The notes: generated by a model not told the origin, from the letters alone. 64,000 nucleotides of DNA from Gammaproteobacteria bacterium (GCA_022600955.1 JAHZJK010000031.1:1-64000); one strand, 5' to 3'. Positions 45,641-55,583 are shown, counted from the first letter of the stretch. Numbers and translations: made by a program.

Positions 45641-46252
45641 ATGATGAAATTCAATAACTTTCTGATAACAATGCTTTTGTCTGGCTTTTTGGTTGCGCAG
45701 GCCAGCGCAGACACCGATGCGCTGGTGCAGCAATGCAACGCGTGTCACGGTGAAAATGGCGTTAGTCAATGGACTGATATGCCGACGATTGCGGGACTGG
45801 CAGAATTCGTACACGCCGATGCGTTGTTCGTCTACAAGGACGGTGACCGTCCCTGTGCCGACAGCGAATTCCGTTCTGGCGATACCAGCCAGCCGGCGAC
45901 AAACATGTGCCAAATTGCTGCGAATCTGAATGACGAACAAATTGAAGCAATTGCGTCAGTGTACGCAGAGTTGCCCTACGTGATGGCGAAGCAAGACTTC
46001 GACACCGAACGGGCGTTGGCCGGTGAAGCGATCCACAACCAGCACTGTGATCGTTGCCACGCGAATGCGGGCATGGATGCTGAAGACGAGGCGGGCATGC
46101 TTGGTGGACAGATGAGCGGCTACTTGCGTCAGACATTCGTCGACTACGCCGCCGGAGAACGCGATCAGCTGGACAAGATGAAAGAAAAAATGGATTTACT
46201 CAGTGACGACGACGTCGAAGCGCTGCTGCATTACTACGCGAGCCAGCAGTGA
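45641..46252 (+). CDS. Diheme c-type cytochrome (c553/c4-like)
   Basis: A 203-residue exported cytochrome: signal peptide (FLITMLLSGFLVAQASA), then two mono-haem domains with CNACH (about 33) and CDRCH (about 143). Met ligands are likely PTIAG/GMLGGQM regions. The tandem-domain architecture resembles cytochrome c4, or the electron-transfer subunit of sulfide/thiosulfate oxidases. Start is uncertain among ATG 45632, 45641 and 45644. Its stop overlaps the next start (GTGA). Located divergently from mtrC, it may carry electrons between NapC-like protein and MtrA, by inference. Confidence 0.88.
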   Translation: MMKFNNFLITMLLSGFLVAQASADTDALVQQCNACHGENGVSQWTDMPTIAGLAEFVHADALFVYKDGDRPCADSEFRSGDTSQPATNMCQIAANLNDEQIEAIASVYAELPYVMAKQDFDTERALAGEAIHNQHCDRCHANAGMDAEDEAGMLGGQMSGYLRQTFVDYAAGERDQLDKMKEKMDLLSDDDVEALLHYYASQQ

Positions 46253-46617
46253 GCGAGGCTGAATTTGCTGACGCCAGCGGCTTGTTCGAGGCGATCGACA
46301 ACAAGGACGCTGCGGGATTCGCCGCTTATCTCACCGATGACGCGTCGTTTCGGTTTGCAAATGCGCCTGCGGTTAAAGGACGTGAGGCGATCATAGAAGC
46401 TGTGAGCAACTTTTTCGAAAGCATCGCTGCAAGTCAGCATCATGTAGCCAAGTCAATCATGACTAGCTCGACGCTGGTTGTCGAAGGAGAGGTAACTTAC
46501 ACCCGCATTAGCGGTTCGAAACTAACCGTGCCGTTCGCAGACGTTTTCGAGTTTAACGGAAGTCTTATCTGCGACTACAAGATCTACATCGATATCGGCC
46601 AACTCTACACGGAGTAA
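46249..46617 (+). CDS. NTF2/SnoaL-like small protein
   Basis: A 122-residue cone-fold protein of the NTF2/SnoaL superfamily: helix LFEAIDNKDAAGFAAYLTDDASFRFANAP (pattern), then GREAIIEAVSNFFESI, then beta strands ending DYKIYIDIGQLY. No haem motif or signal peptide, so it should be cytoplasmic. It starts with GTG overlapping the diheme cytochrome stop and precedes the NapC gene by 4 nt, so it is an integral part of the operon. Its role in a cytochrome operon is unexplained. Confidence 0.85.
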   Translation: MSEAEFADASGLFEAIDNKDAAGFAAYLTDDASFRFANAPAVKGREAIIEAVSNFFESIAASQHHVAKSIMTSSTLVVEGEVTYTRISGSKLTVPFADVFEFNGSLICDYKIYIDIGQLYTE

Positions 46618-46621
46618 CACA

Positions 46622-47251
46622 ATGAGCGACAATACAGGTTCATTCTGGTCACGCCTTTGGGCGCGCCCGGGCCAGAAATGGCGTCTTGGTATTCCGGTAG
46701 GAGGATTGTTGGCATTCGCTATCGGCGCTATCGTACTGGGAATGACAAACTACACGCTGCACGCGACCAGTTCGACCGAGTTTTGTTACGCCTGTCACTC
46801 TCACGAGCAGTTTATAAAGCCCGAGTATGAGGCGTCATCGCATTTCGTCAATCAGTCAGGCGTGCGTGCTGGCTGTGCGGATTGTCATCTTCCGCATGAC
46901 AATTGGTTCAAGCTGGTCTGGACCAAAGCTGTCGTGTCCCTCGACATCATCCCCGAGCTCATGGGTAAGCTCGATACCGCCGAAAAATATGAGTCGCATC
47001 GTGCGGAGATGGCAGAGTCGGTCTGGCGTGAGTTCAAAGAGAATGATTCGGCTTATTGCCGTAGTTGCCATTCTATCGATGCCATGGACCTCGAGGCACA
47101 GGGGCGCAAGATAGCACGACGGCACCGCAATGCTGAGGAGCGTGGGGAGACATGCATAGATTGCCACTTCGGTATCGTGCACGCAGAGCCGGAAAATGCC
47201 AGTGAGATCATGGACAGGCTGGCCGTCGAATACAGTACAAACATTGATTGA
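46622..47251 (+). CDS. NapC/NirT-family tetraheme quinol dehydrogenase
   Basis: A 209-residue inner-membrane cytochrome: one anchor helix (about 25-45, IPVGGLLAFAIGAIVLGM) and a periplasmic domain with four CXXCH (CYACH, CADCH, CRSCH, CIDCH). This is the NapC/NirT/CymA layout, taking electrons from quinol and giving them to periplasmic redox partners. In Shewanella the CymA member of this family feeds the Mtr system. The neighbouring mtrCAB operon supports the same role here. It ends a three-gene operon. Confidence 0.93.
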   Translation: MSDNTGSFWSRLWARPGQKWRLGIPVGGLLAFAIGAIVLGMTNYTLHATSSTEFCYACHSHEQFIKPEYEASSHFVNQSGVRAGCADCHLPHDNWFKLVWTKAVVSLDIIPELMGKLDTAEKYESHRAEMAESVWREFKENDSAYCRSCHSIDAMDLEAQGRKIARRHRNAEERGETCIDCHFGIVHAEPENASEIMDRLAVEYSTNID

Positions 47252-47287
47252 CAGCTGCAATCACGAAAGCAATTTCGCTACGGCAGA

Positions 47288-47695
47288 CTAGTGATGGGCG
47301 ATAAATTCCAGTGCGCGCAGAACATCACGGCGACTGATCTGGCCGACGAGCCGATTTCCGCTAAGAACGGGAAAACGCCTGAATCTTGAGTCGATGAATT
47401 CCTGTGCCAGATCGACAATACTCATTTCTGCATCAACAGTCTGCACGCCTGCAGTCATGAAACCAGCAACCGGCCCGCCGGCGTCACCGTGATAACCGGC
47501 CTGTAACGCGACCTTCATGCAGTCAAGTTCGGAGAGCATGCCAACAAGATTGCCGGCATTGTCAACGACCGGCGCGCCGGCGATGCGATGCTCGACAAGT
47601 TCGTGCACCGCATCCAGCACATCGGTCTCCGGCTTGAAAGTCACCAGTGTTCTGGCCATGTAGTCTCTTACCAGGCAGGACTTGGTGCTGTTCAT
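47288..47695 (-). CDS. CBS-domain protein
   Basis: A 135-residue protein made of two CBS domains (about 10-65 and 75-130), the second ending in the classic LVGQISRRDVLRAL. CBS pairs bind adenine nucleotides and sense energy state. The stop-start overlap with nqrM (4 nt) puts it at the end of the nqr operon. No enzymatic domain is fused, so any regulatory partner is unknown. Confidence 0.92.
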   Translation of the reverse strand: MNSTKSCLVRDYMARTLVTFKPETDVLDAVHELVEHRIAGAPVVDNAGNLVGMLSELDCMKVALQAGYHGDAGGPVAGFMTAGVQTVDAEMSIVDLAQEFIDSRFRRFPVLSGNRLVGQISRRDVLRALEFIAHH

Positions 47696-47877
47696 GTCGT
47701 TTCCTCTTTTCGTTTTCGCTTGCAGGGCCGTGTGCAGAGTTCGCAGCGCCCGCCATTGAGACCGCCGCAGCTTCCGGATATCGCGCGACGGCCGTTTAAT
47801 ACGCCGATGCTCATGCCGGCGATCACCAGCAGGATCACGACGAAGCTAAACAGCAAGGTAATCACCGCATTACTCAT
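47692..47877 (-). CDS. nqrM: NqrM maturation protein for Na+-NQR
   Basis: A 61-residue protein with one N-terminal membrane helix (ITLLFSFVVILLVIAGMSIGV) and the family's cysteine motif (SCGGLNGGRCELCTRPC). NqrM is needed to insert iron between NqrD and NqrE in the sodium-pumping NADH:quinone oxidoreductase. It overlaps both the apbE stop and the CBS start, confirming the operon. Confidence 0.95.
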   Translation of the reverse strand: MSNAVITLLFSFVVILLVIAGMSIGVLNGRRAISGSCGGLNGGRCELCTRPCKRKRKEETT

Positions 47878-48884
47878 TCAGTTCTCACTTCTTCGAATGC
47901 ACTGCTGCTGTGAGTGCTAATGCCAACTTCTGTACGAATGAGAAAAAGCGCAGCTAGATCCAGTCGTTCCGCGAGTTCAGGCCCCTCTTCGGGACCCAAC
48001 ACGAGTAGGGCCGTCGCGAGCGCGTCGGCTCGAGCCGTATTGCTGTCGATCACCGTGACGCCGGTTAGATTGTGTTCGACAGGCCAGCCAGTCCGCGGGT
48101 CTATCGTGTGGGAGTACCGAATCCCGTCAACTTCAAAATAGTTGCGGTAATCGCCTGAGCTTGCGACAGCTGTATCGGTTATGCGGACGACCGAATAGTC
48201 GATCTCATCATCGTCCAATGGCCGCTCGATTGCGATCGCATATTTCTCACCTCTGGCGTTATGTCCCTGAACGCGAATTTCGCCGCCGATCTCAACAAGG
48301 GAATTGTCAATGCCGTGCCCTTGTAACAACTCTGCGACACGGTCAACCGCATAACCCTTGGCCCACCCTGACAGGTCGATCTGAGTATTGTTATCGCGCC
48401 GAGCGATAACCAGGGTATCGCAATTGGCGTTGATCCCCTGGTAACCGACTGATTGCATCGCAGCTGCTATTCGCTCCTCAGCCGGCAGTACTCCGGCGCT
48501 ATGTTCCGCACCGAATCCCCACGCATTAACAAGTTCGCCAACACTGATATCGAATGCGCCATCGGTCTCCGCGCTAACGGCTTGCGCCGACGCGATCATC
48601 CCGCACAGTTCACTTGTGACGGCGCCGGTTACACCGGCGTTGAGTCGTGACAACTCAGAATCCTCGCGATACGTTGACGCGATCTGCTCAATACGCTCGA
48701 GTTCCCTGATAATATCTATTTGAAGGGCATCAAGGTCGACATGAGCCGGAGGAGCAGTGACTGTAATGCTGAAGGTGGTTCCCATGGCGCTTCCACTGAG
48801 ATCGTAGCGCGGCAGTAGCGGATTGCGATCGCAACCTGCAAGTGACGCCAACAGCAAACATGCAATTAACTCGCGCACCATCAT
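47874..48884 (-). CDS. apbE: FAD:protein FMN transferase ApbE lipoprotein
   Basis: Attaches FMN covalently to threonines of NqrB and NqrC. The 336-residue lipoprotein has lipobox SLAGC, then ApbE motifs: GSAMGTTFSITV, the FDISVGELVNAWGFG block, DLSGWAKGYAVDRV, EIGGEIRVQG, and SYSHTIDPRTGWPV-like HTIDPRTGWPV near 260. The start at 48884 shares bases with the nqrF stop (TGATG), so the two are coupled. This is the expected maturation partner of the nqr genes upstream. Confidence 0.95.
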   Translation of the reverse strand: MMVRELIACLLLASLAGCDRNPLLPRYDLSGSAMGTTFSITVTAPPAHVDLDALQIDIIRELERIEQIASTYREDSELSRLNAGVTGAVTSELCGMIASAQAVSAETDGAFDISVGELVNAWGFGAEHSAGVLPAEERIAAAMQSVGYQGINANCDTLVIARRDNNTQIDLSGWAKGYAVDRVAELLQGHGIDNSLVEIGGEIRVQGHNARGEKYAIAIERPLDDDEIDYSVVRITDTAVASSGDYRNYFEVDGIRYSHTIDPRTGWPVEHNLTGVTVIDSNTARADALATALLVLGPEEGPELAERLDLAALFLIRTEVGISTHSSSAFEEVRTE

Positions 48885-50128
48885 CAGCCACCGAAATCGT
48901 CGAGCAAGATATTCTCGTTCTGCACGCCAAGGCTCTCCAGCATCTTGATAACTGCGGAGTTCATCATTGGCGGGCCACACAGGTAGTATTCACAGTCCTC
49001 GGGTGCTGGATGGTTGGCAAGGTACTCATCATAAAGCACCTTGTGGATGAATCCGACATAGCCTTGCCAATGGTCCGTCGGCTGAGGGTCTGACAGTGCC
49101 AGATGCCAGTCAAAGTTTGAATTTGCAGTGGCAAGCTCGTCGAATTCATTTTCGTAAAAGACTTCCTTGAAACTGCGTGCGCCATACCAAAACGACATCT
49201 TGCGCTTGCTGTGGCGACGCTTTAGTTGATCGAAAATATGCGAACGCATAGGCGCCATTCCCGCACCGCCGCCGATAAACACCATCTCGTTATCAGTTTC
49301 TTTTGCGAAAAACTCGCCATATGGACCGGAGACGACAACTTCGTCGCCCGACTTGAGATTGAAAATATACGAGGACATTACTCCAGGTGGCACTGATTCG
49401 CTGGCGCCTGGTGGTGGCGTCGCGATCCGTACGTTGAGTTTGATAACGTCCTTTTCCAACGGAAAACTGGCCATTGAATAGGCGCGTGAAGCCGGCTTCC
49501 TTACGTGTGATTCGTAGCGCCATAAATTGTAGTGATCCCATTCGTCCCGGAACCGTTCATCGATATCGAAATCGGAAAAGCGGAGGTCGTGCGGTGGGCA
49601 TTCGATCTGTATATAACCTCCGGCACGGAAGTCCAGTTGCTCACCCTGGGGCAGGGCAATCACAAGTTCTTTTATAAAACTGGCAACGTTGTGGTTTGAC
49701 TTTACCGTGCACGAATAGCGCTTTACGCCGAAGACTTCGTCGGCCACCTGAACCTGCATATCTTGTTTGACTGCGACCTGGCAAGAGAGGCGATAGTGAT
49801 CTGCAGCGTCACGTTTATTCAGCAGCGAAGCTTCTGTCGGGAGTATCGAACCGCCCCCAGACAGGACGCGTACACGGCACTGGCCACAGGTACCGCCGCC
49901 GCCGCAGGCTGAGGGTACAAACAGATCGGCATCGGCCAGACCTTGCATGAGTTTGCCGCCGACCGGGATGTTGAGGTTCAGTTCGTCATTGACCGTGACG
50001 GTCACATTGCCGCTTGCTACGAGTTTCGAACGCGCCGCCAGGATGACGAATACCAGCAGCAATATGATAGCGGTGAACAACCCTACGCCGAGCGAGACTT
50101 CGAGCAGCACACTGTTATCCAGGCTCAT
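48884..50128 (-). CDS. nqrF: Na+-NQR subunit F (NADH dehydrogenase subunit)
   Basis: Takes electrons from NADH through FAD and a [2Fe-2S] cluster. The 414-residue protein has one N-terminal membrane helix ([16 protein letters not shown]), a plant-type ferredoxin domain with [11 protein letters not shown] and the fourth Cys in RLSCQVAV, an FAD domain (RAYSMASFP) and an NADH domain ([24 protein letters not shown]). All cluster cysteines are present. Overlaps nqrE by 4 nt. Confidence 0.97.
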   Translation of the reverse strand: MSLDNSVLLEVSLGVGLFTAIILLLVFVILAARSKLVASGNVTVTVNDELNLNIPVGGKLMQGLADADLFVPSACGGGGTCGQCRVRVLSGGGSILPTEASLLNKRDAADHYRLSCQVAVKQDMQVQVADEVFGVKRYSCTVKSNHNVASFIKELVIALPQGEQLDFRAGGYIQIECPPHDLRFSDFDIDERFRDEWDHYNLWRYESHVRKPASRAYSMASFPLEKDVIKLNVRIATPPPGASESVPPGVMSSYIFNLKSGDEVVVSGPYGEFFAKETDNEMVFIGGGAGMAPMRSHIFDQLKRRHSKRKMSFWYGARSFKEVFYENEFDELATANSNFDWHLALSDPQPTDHWQGYVGFIHKVLYDEYLANHPAPEDCEYYLCGPPMMNSAVIKMLESLGVQNENILLDDFGG

Positions 50129-50733
50129 AGCTGAATACCTGAAAAGCCCATGAAGCCGAGCGACATCAAGCCGACGATGATAAATGTGATGCCCAGTCCC
50201 TGCAGGCCATCCGGGACGTCGCTGTACTTGAGCTTTTCGCGAATACCGGCCAGGGCGATCAGCGCGATAGCCCAGCCTGTGCCGCTGCCAATCCCGTAGA
50301 CGATGCTCTCAGAGAACGAATAGTGGCGTTCAACCATGAATAATGTGCCGCCAAGAATGGCGCAGTTGACCGTGATCAGTGGCAGGAAAATACCGAGTGC
50401 GTTGTAGAGGCGGGGCACGTATCGGTCCAGAGTCATCTCGAGAATCTGGACGAGCGCTGCAATCACGCCGATGTAGGTCACCAGCCCGAGAAAGCTTAGG
50501 TCCAGGTCGGGAAGGCCGGCCCAGGCGAGCGCGCCGTCGGCGAGCAGGTATGCGTAGATGACGTGATTTACCGGAACGGTGATTGTCTGCACCGCGATCA
50601 CGGCTATGCCGAGGCCGATAGCCGTTTCTACTTTCTTTGATACCGCAAGAAAAGTACACATGCCGAGAAAGAATGCGAGTGCGAGATTCTCAACGAATGC
50701 AGCCTTGATGAAAAGATTGAAATACACGTCCAT
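50125..50733 (-). CDS. nqrE: Na+-NQR subunit E
   Basis: A 202-residue, six-helix membrane subunit. It contributes to the buried iron centre between subunits D and E; conserved Cys in [13 protein letters not shown] and NCAILGG are visible. High similarity to the family throughout ([24 protein letters not shown] pattern). Overlaps the nqrD stop by one base and nqrF by 4. Confidence 0.97.
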   Translation of the reverse strand: MDVYFNLFIKAAFVENLALAFFLGMCTFLAVSKKVETAIGLGIAVIAVQTITVPVNHVIYAYLLADGALAWAGLPDLDLSFLGLVTYIGVIAALVQILEMTLDRYVPRLYNALGIFLPLITVNCAILGGTLFMVERHYSFSESIVYGIGSGTGWAIALIALAGIREKLKYSDVPDGLQGLGITFIIVGLMSLGFMGFSGIQL

Positions 50734-51392
50734 CAGTAAACATCCGTCCGATGTACTTCATGGATCTGGTAGTCAGCATTCTCAACCTGCTGTGTGCGCA
50801 GGCTGCGGATTGCCCAGATGAGCAGTCCGATAATAAAAAATGCGCTCGGTGGTAGTAGCATCAGGCCGTTTGCTTCGTACCATCCGCCGTTCTGTGTCAG
50901 ATCGAAAACCGGGTAACCCAACAACGTCCCTGCACCGAACAACTCGCGCAGTGTCGCGACAGCGATCAGTATCAGACTGTAGCCGAGGCCGTTGCCGAGC
51001 CCATCGAGAAAGCTCAATCCAACCGGATTTTTCATCGCGAATGCTTCGGCGCGTCCCAGGATGATGCAATTAGTGATGATGAGACCAACGAATACCGATA
51101 ACTGTTTGCTGGTTTCAAACGCGTAAGCTCGCAACAACTGGTCGGTCAGGATGACGAGCGAGGCAATAATTGTCATCTGGACGATGATGCGGATGTTGTT
51201 GGGTATGCGATGCCGGATAGCACTGATCGCCGCGCAAGACAATGCCGCTACACTGGTCAGCGCGACACACATCAGTAGTGCAGGCAAAAGCGCCGTCGTT
51301 ACAGCCAGCGCGGAGCAAATTCCAAGCATCTGCAGTGTGACTGGATTGTTATCGATCAGTGGATCGATAAGTACAGAGCGAGCGTCACTCAT
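50733..51392 (-). CDS. nqrD: Na+-NQR subunit D
   Basis: A 219-residue, six-helix partner of NqrE. Conserved blocks include [41 protein letters not shown] and [13 protein letters not shown], including the Cys of the NqrD/E iron site. Start and stop overlap the neighbouring nqr genes. Confidence 0.97.
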   Translation of the reverse strand: MSDARSVLIDPLIDNNPVTLQMLGICSALAVTTALLPALLMCVALTSVAALSCAAISAIRHRIPNNIRIIVQMTIIASLVILTDQLLRAYAFETSKQLSVFVGLIITNCIILGRAEAFAMKNPVGLSFLDGLGNGLGYSLILIAVATLRELFGAGTLLGYPVFDLTQNGGWYEANGLMLLPPSAFFIIGLLIWAIRSLRTQQVENADYQIHEVHRTDVY

Positions 51393-52069
51393 GTTTCATC
51401 GTCCTCCGTGACAGCGATACTGGCCAGGAAGGGACCGAAACCGTCAGTACCGGTCCAGCGGCGCACGAGGCGCGTAACGCCATTGCCAGTCAGAGTTGCA
51501 CCGGCGAGACCATCGACCTGGTACAGACTCGCGGTGCTGCTGCTATCCGCAAATCCTCGTACGACTTCGATCTGAGGTTCTCTGTCAACCGCGTAGATGT
51601 GTTTTCCCGCCCAGGCTGCACGCCAGTCGGGCTTGTCAATCTGGTCGCCCAGGCCAGGCGTTTCGCCATGCTCATAGAATCGAATGCCTTTAATCGTGTT
51701 GCCATCAGGGGCCACCGACAAATAGCCGTACATGGTTGACCACAATCCGGCACCAGAGATTGGCAAGATGACTTGTTCAAGGCGGCCGTCGGTAATGACG
51801 CGATAGACTTCGGCCGAAGAGCCGTCGGTCAGGGCAACCTGTTCAGATTCGATGTTTGCGAAAAGAGCCGCAACATCCGCATCTTTATGCATCAGGCCGG
51901 CGACTTCGAGAATGATGCGTTGCCTGTAGAGCTCCTGGTTTCGTTCCTGTACGGGCTTGAGTACAACGGCGGCCGACGCGACGAAGACCGAACACACCAG
52001 GCTGAGACTGACGGCAACAAGCAATGTGTTACTCATACTGTCACGATCAATCGGCTTCTTGTCAGGCAT
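51389..52069 (-). CDS. nqrC: Na+-NQR subunit C (FMN-binding)
   Basis: A periplasm-facing subunit with one N-terminal membrane helix and a covalently bound FMN. The flavin-acceptor Thr lies in [13 protein letters not shown] near residue 190; ApbE is encoded in the same operon. At about 226 residues it is shorter than the Vibrio protein (about 257). ATG 52069 is chosen because it overlaps the nqrB stop by 8 nt; the upstream frame to 52189 lies wholly within nqrB. Confidence 0.95.
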   Translation of the reverse strand: MPDKKPIDRDSMSNTLLVAVSLSLVCSVFVASAAVVLKPVQERNQELYRQRIILEVAGLMHKDADVAALFANIESEQVALTDGSSAEVYRVITDGRLEQVILPISGAGLWSTMYGYLSVAPDGNTIKGIRFYEHGETPGLGDQIDKPDWRAAWAGKHIYAVDREPQIEVVRGFADSSSTASLYQVDGLAGATLTGNGVTRLVRRWTGTDGFGPFLASIAVTEDDET

Positions 52070-53267
52070 GACGTTTGAGCCTCCGCCGGATATTGGCTTG
52101 TATGACGAAGTGATCGATGACTGGCGCAAAAATGTTGGCGAAAAGGATCGCGAGCATGATGCCTTCGGGAAATGCAGGATTGATGACACGGATTAGCCAG
52201 GTCATGAAGCCGATCAAAAATCCGAAAATCCACTTTCCCGTTTCAGTCTGCGTTGCGCTCACCGGGTCGGTTGCCATAAACACAGCACCGAATGCGAAAC
52301 CACCGAGAACGATGTGCCAGTGCCACGGCATCGACATCATTGGATTGCTGCCATCACCGCTGAAAATCAGGCAGGGCACAATCAGACCCGCAAATACACC
52401 GGCGATGATTCGCCACGAAGCGATTCGCGTGAAGATCAATAGCGCCGCGCCGAACAGGCAGGCCAGTGCCGATGTTTCGCCCAGTGAGCCCTGCATCTGA
52501 CCGATAAACGCTTCTGTCCAGGTCAGTCCGCTTGCGAAGATTCCTTGCATGCCTTCGCTGGCGCTCACGCCGAGTGCAGTCGCACCGCTAAAGCCGTCAA
52601 TTGCGGTCCAGACAGCATCGCCTGAAATCTGTACGGGATACGCGAAATACAGGAAAGCACGGCCAACCAGTGCCGGATTCAGGAAATTTTTGCCCGTGCC
52701 GCCGAATACCTCCTTGCCAATGACGACACCGAAACTAATGCCGATGGCGACCTGCCAGAGTGGGATCGTAGCGGGCAGGATCAGCGTGTACAGCATGGAA
52801 GTAACGAAGAAACCTTCGTTGATTTCATGATTGCGAACACCGGAAAAAAGGATTTCCCAAAAGCCGCCCGCAGCCATGGTCACCGCGTAAATGGGCAGGA
52901 AGTACAGCAGGCCCTGCACGGTACAGTCATAGAGGCTGCCCGGGTCGTAGCCGGCACCGAGAAGTGGCAGCAGCACGCCTCGCCAACCGTCGATGCCAGT
53001 CAGGTCCATAGACGCGATGGCCATGTTTGCCTGGTAGCCCGTATTCCACATTCCGACGATCGCACAAGGCGCTACGGCGAACACAACAAGAATCATGACG
53101 CGTTTCAGGTCAAGAGCATCCCTGACATGCGGCGAGCCTCGCGCAACATCAGGCGGTGAGTAGAACAGTGTGTCGACCATTTCAAAAATGGCATGGAAGC
53201 GTTCCAGTCGGCCACCGGGTACAAACAGTGGTTCCGCGCGGTTGAGTAATGAACGCAGACTTTTCAT
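52062..53267 (-). CDS. nqrB: Na+-NQR subunit B (sodium-translocating core)
   Basis: A 401-residue polytopic subunit carrying riboflavin, a covalent FMN and the sodium path. The FMN-binding Thr is in [13 protein letters not shown] (about 232). Other family blocks are [20 protein letters not shown] and [20 protein letters not shown]. The start overlaps the nqrA stop by one base. Confidence 0.97.
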   Translation of the reverse strand: MKSLRSLLNRAEPLFVPGGRLERFHAIFEMVDTLFYSPPDVARGSPHVRDALDLKRVMILVVFAVAPCAIVGMWNTGYQANMAIASMDLTGIDGWRGVLLPLLGAGYDPGSLYDCTVQGLLYFLPIYAVTMAAGGFWEILFSGVRNHEINEGFFVTSMLYTLILPATIPLWQVAIGISFGVVIGKEVFGGTGKNFLNPALVGRAFLYFAYPVQISGDAVWTAIDGFSGATALGVSASEGMQGIFASGLTWTEAFIGQMQGSLGETSALACLFGAALLIFTRIASWRIIAGVFAGLIVPCLIFSGDGSNPMMSMPWHWHIVLGGFAFGAVFMATDPVSATQTETGKWIFGFLIGFMTWLIRVINPAFPEGIMLAILFANIFAPVIDHFVIQANIRRRLKRHA

Positions 53268-54613
53268 TAGCCGTTCACCTCGATTTCCCGCAGTGTCTTG
53301 CGCAGGTGCGGACCGTATTCATACTTGCCATTGCAGACGAAAGAACACAAAGCCAGATCTTCTTCGTCGAGTTCGAGACAGCCCAGATCACGTGCGCTAT
53401 CGGTATCGCGCACAAGCAGCGCTTTCAGCAAGGGCGTTGGCAGAATATCGAGCGGCATCACCTGTTCGAAGCTACCGATCGAAACCATGGCGCGCGGGCT
53501 GCCGTTCTGAGAACTGCTCAGCGCGTAGGACTTACCGCTAAAGAGGTTTCCGACAAAAGCACGAGCGGATGAAAACTTGCCGATGCCTGGTCGCATCCAT
53601 GACAGAAATTCTCGCGGGCTGCCTTCGGGTATGACCGTGACCTGCAAGTCATAGCGGCCCAGCCAGGATGCCCATCCGGCGGCCCGGTGTCCCTGCAGAA
53701 CAGACCCGGAAATGACTCTTATATTCTCGCCGTGTGTTTCGTCTGCGACGAGTTCGCTGATATTTGCACCGACTCGCGTACGGATAAGTCGAGGTTCATT
53801 GACAGCTGGGCCTGCGAGGCTAATCACTCGCTCTGTCGCCAAGCGTCCGGTTGCGAACAGGTGGCCGACCGCTATCAGGTCCTGGTAGCCAATGTGCCAG
53901 ACCGTCCTGGTTTCACTGACGGGGTGCAACATATGGATATGTGTTCCAACCAGCCCTGCCGGGTGCGGACCGGAGAAAACGGCCCGTTTGAAACGTCCAT
54001 AGTCCGGGCATGGCGTGTGCACGTCGGGGCGGCAACAGACATAGACATTGCCATCCGTCAGTTTTGCGGCAACCTGAAGCCCTCGAACAAAATCTTCGCT
54101 CGCGGAGTCGATGATCGTGTCCGGACTCGCTGCAAGCGGATTCGTATCGATCGCAGTTACGAATATTGCATCCGGAATGTCATCGATGCGCGGAATCTTG
54201 CTGAAAGGACGTGTGCGAAAACTGCTCCATAGTCCTGCTGCCTGCAGGTTCCGTTGCGCGTCGCCACGTGACAATTGTGACCAGTCGCCATTGTCGTAGC
54301 GCGTGAATGTTTCTTCGTCGTTGCCGTGCAGTTCAACAACGACAGATTGCAGTACGCGTCGCTCTCCGCGGTTTATCGCGGTCACAACGCCGCTGCCTGG
54401 TGACGTAAAGCGCACGCCGGGATTCTGTTTGTCCTCGAACAATGCCTGTCCAAGCTTCACGGCGTCCCCAACGGATACCAGCATGCGCGGTTTCAGGTCG
54501 TTAGTATCTGGTCCCAGCAAAGCCACGGAGCTGACGTCCTTGTGCTCCGCAAGCCGCTGCGACGGCGCACCGGACAACGGGATAGTGAGGCCTTTGCGAA
54601 TCTTAAAACGCAA
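53267..54613 (-). CDS. nqrA: Na+-NQR subunit A
   Basis: A 448-residue peripheral cytoplasmic-side subunit of the Na+ pump, implicated in ubiquinone binding. Family blocks: [29 protein letters not shown], and C-terminal [31 protein letters not shown] ([14 protein letters not shown]). The most family-like start is TTG 54613 (LRFKIRKGL), which lies inside the end of the prenyltransferase gene by 11 nt; a further TTG at 54652 is less likely. No strong Shine-Dalgarno precedes it, so translation may depend on coupling. Confidence 0.93.
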   Translation of the reverse strand: MRFKIRKGLTIPLSGAPSQRLAEHKDVSSVALLGPDTNDLKPRMLVSVGDAVKLGQALFEDKQNPGVRFTSPGSGVVTAINRGERRVLQSVVVELHGNDEETFTRYDNGDWSQLSRGDAQRNLQAAGLWSSFRTRPFSKIPRIDDIPDAIFVTAIDTNPLAASPDTIIDSASEDFVRGLQVAAKLTDGNVYVCCRPDVHTPCPDYGRFKRAVFSGPHPAGLVGTHIHMLHPVSETRTVWHIGYQDLIAVGHLFATGRLATERVISLAGPAVNEPRLIRTRVGANISELVADETHGENIRVISGSVLQGHRAAGWASWLGRYDLQVTVIPEGSPREFLSWMRPGIGKFSSARAFVGNLFSGKSYALSSSQNGSPRAMVSIGSFEQVMPLDILPTPLLKALLVRDTDSARDLGCLELDEEDLALCSFVCNGKYEYGPHLRKTLREIEVNG

Positions 54614-55583
54614 GCTGGTACACCGCGCAGGCAGTAAGCCAGATACAGCCAATTGTGTGAATACCCAGGGTGGCCTCGATCGCCTGAGTCATGCGCTCGC
54701 GCTCGGCAATGCCACTCCCGATAGCCGCACGGCCGCGCCAGGCCAGTGCGAGCAGGCCGATTGGCACCAGCGGCGCCAATATCGGCAGAGCCCCCTGGAA
54801 GCTCAGGTACACGGTGACTGCGACGGCTGCCAGGTGTAGCGCGAAATAGAGGTTTGCTGTCTTCAGAAGGCCAAGTCGCACCGGTAGCGTATTCTTGTTG
54901 CTGGCGCCATCGGCCGCAATGTCAGGAACCTCGTTGATCAGCAGGATAGCGGTCACCCAGAGGCAAACCGGCAGCGAAAACAACAGCAAGCTCGAGCCGA
55001 GATCTGCACCCTGAAGCCAGGCCGCACCACACACCGGTATAACTCCCAATCCAATACCGACCGCTATTTCCCCAAGGCCGATAGAGCTGAGCCGCACTGG
55101 CCCCAGCGAGTACAGGACGGTCAACGCGACGCCGGCGAGCCCGAAGTACAGAACGACGATGCCCTTTTCTACGATCAGCAAGGCGCCGAGAATTGCAGCA
55201 ATCAGCAGCAAGCCCGCGCCGAGCCACGCCATGCTGGACTGAGTCAGGATGCCCGTCTGTATAAAGCGCGAGCCGCCTGTATACGGGTAGATTCGGTCTT
55301 CATTCGCGCGATCCGTACCGTTGGACTCGTCGCCAACGTCGTTCAGGACGTTGCTGGCGCCATGCACCAATACTGTCGCGACAAGTGCGAGCAGAAACAC
55401 GTAAATATCGATGCCACCGGCGACTAGCACTCCCCATGCAGTGCCCACAACAACGGGCAATACTGAAGCAGGAAAGAACTTTGGCCGCATCGCATGGAAC
55501 AGGCGCTTCGCGGTGCGCGCAAGGTTTTCGCCCGCGAATTCCGCGGGCAACGGATTGACGGGACGTACTGATTCTTTTGACAT
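54603..55583 (-). CDS. UbiA-superfamily prenyltransferase (MenA-like)
   Basis: A 326-residue membrane enzyme with about nine helices. The two Asp-rich metal-prenyl-diphosphate sites are present: NDVGDESNGTD (about 83-93) and NEVPDIAADGASNKNT (about 218-233). MRPKFFPASVLPVVVGTA at the start resembles 1,4-dihydroxy-2-naphthoate prenyltransferase (MenA) more than UbiA. It is the first gene of the nqr operon, an unusual companion, and would link quinone synthesis to the pump or to the NapC-Mtr chain. A UbiA-like other quinone role is possible. Confidence 0.85.
   Translation of the reverse strand: MSKESVRPVNPLPAEFAGENLARTAKRLFHAMRPKFFPASVLPVVVGTAWGVLVAGGIDIYVFLLALVATVLVHGASNVLNDVGDESNGTDRANEDRIYPYTGGSRFIQTGILTQSSMAWLGAGLLLIAAILGALLIVEKGIVVLYFGLAGVALTVLYSLGPVRLSSIGLGEIAVGIGLGVIPVCGAAWLQGADLGSSLLLFSLPVCLWVTAILLINEVPDIAADGASNKNTLPVRLGLLKTANLYFALHLAAVAVTVYLSFQGALPILAPLVPIGLLALAWRGRAAIGSGIAERERMTQAIEATLGIHTIGCIWLTACAVYQLAF

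Noticed and set aside
45454..45738. Upstream extension of mtrC by 95 codons
   Set aside because: Residues before 45453 are not signal-like; the lipobox and the GGGGAA site support the internal ATG, and the extension would run into the divergent cytochrome gene.
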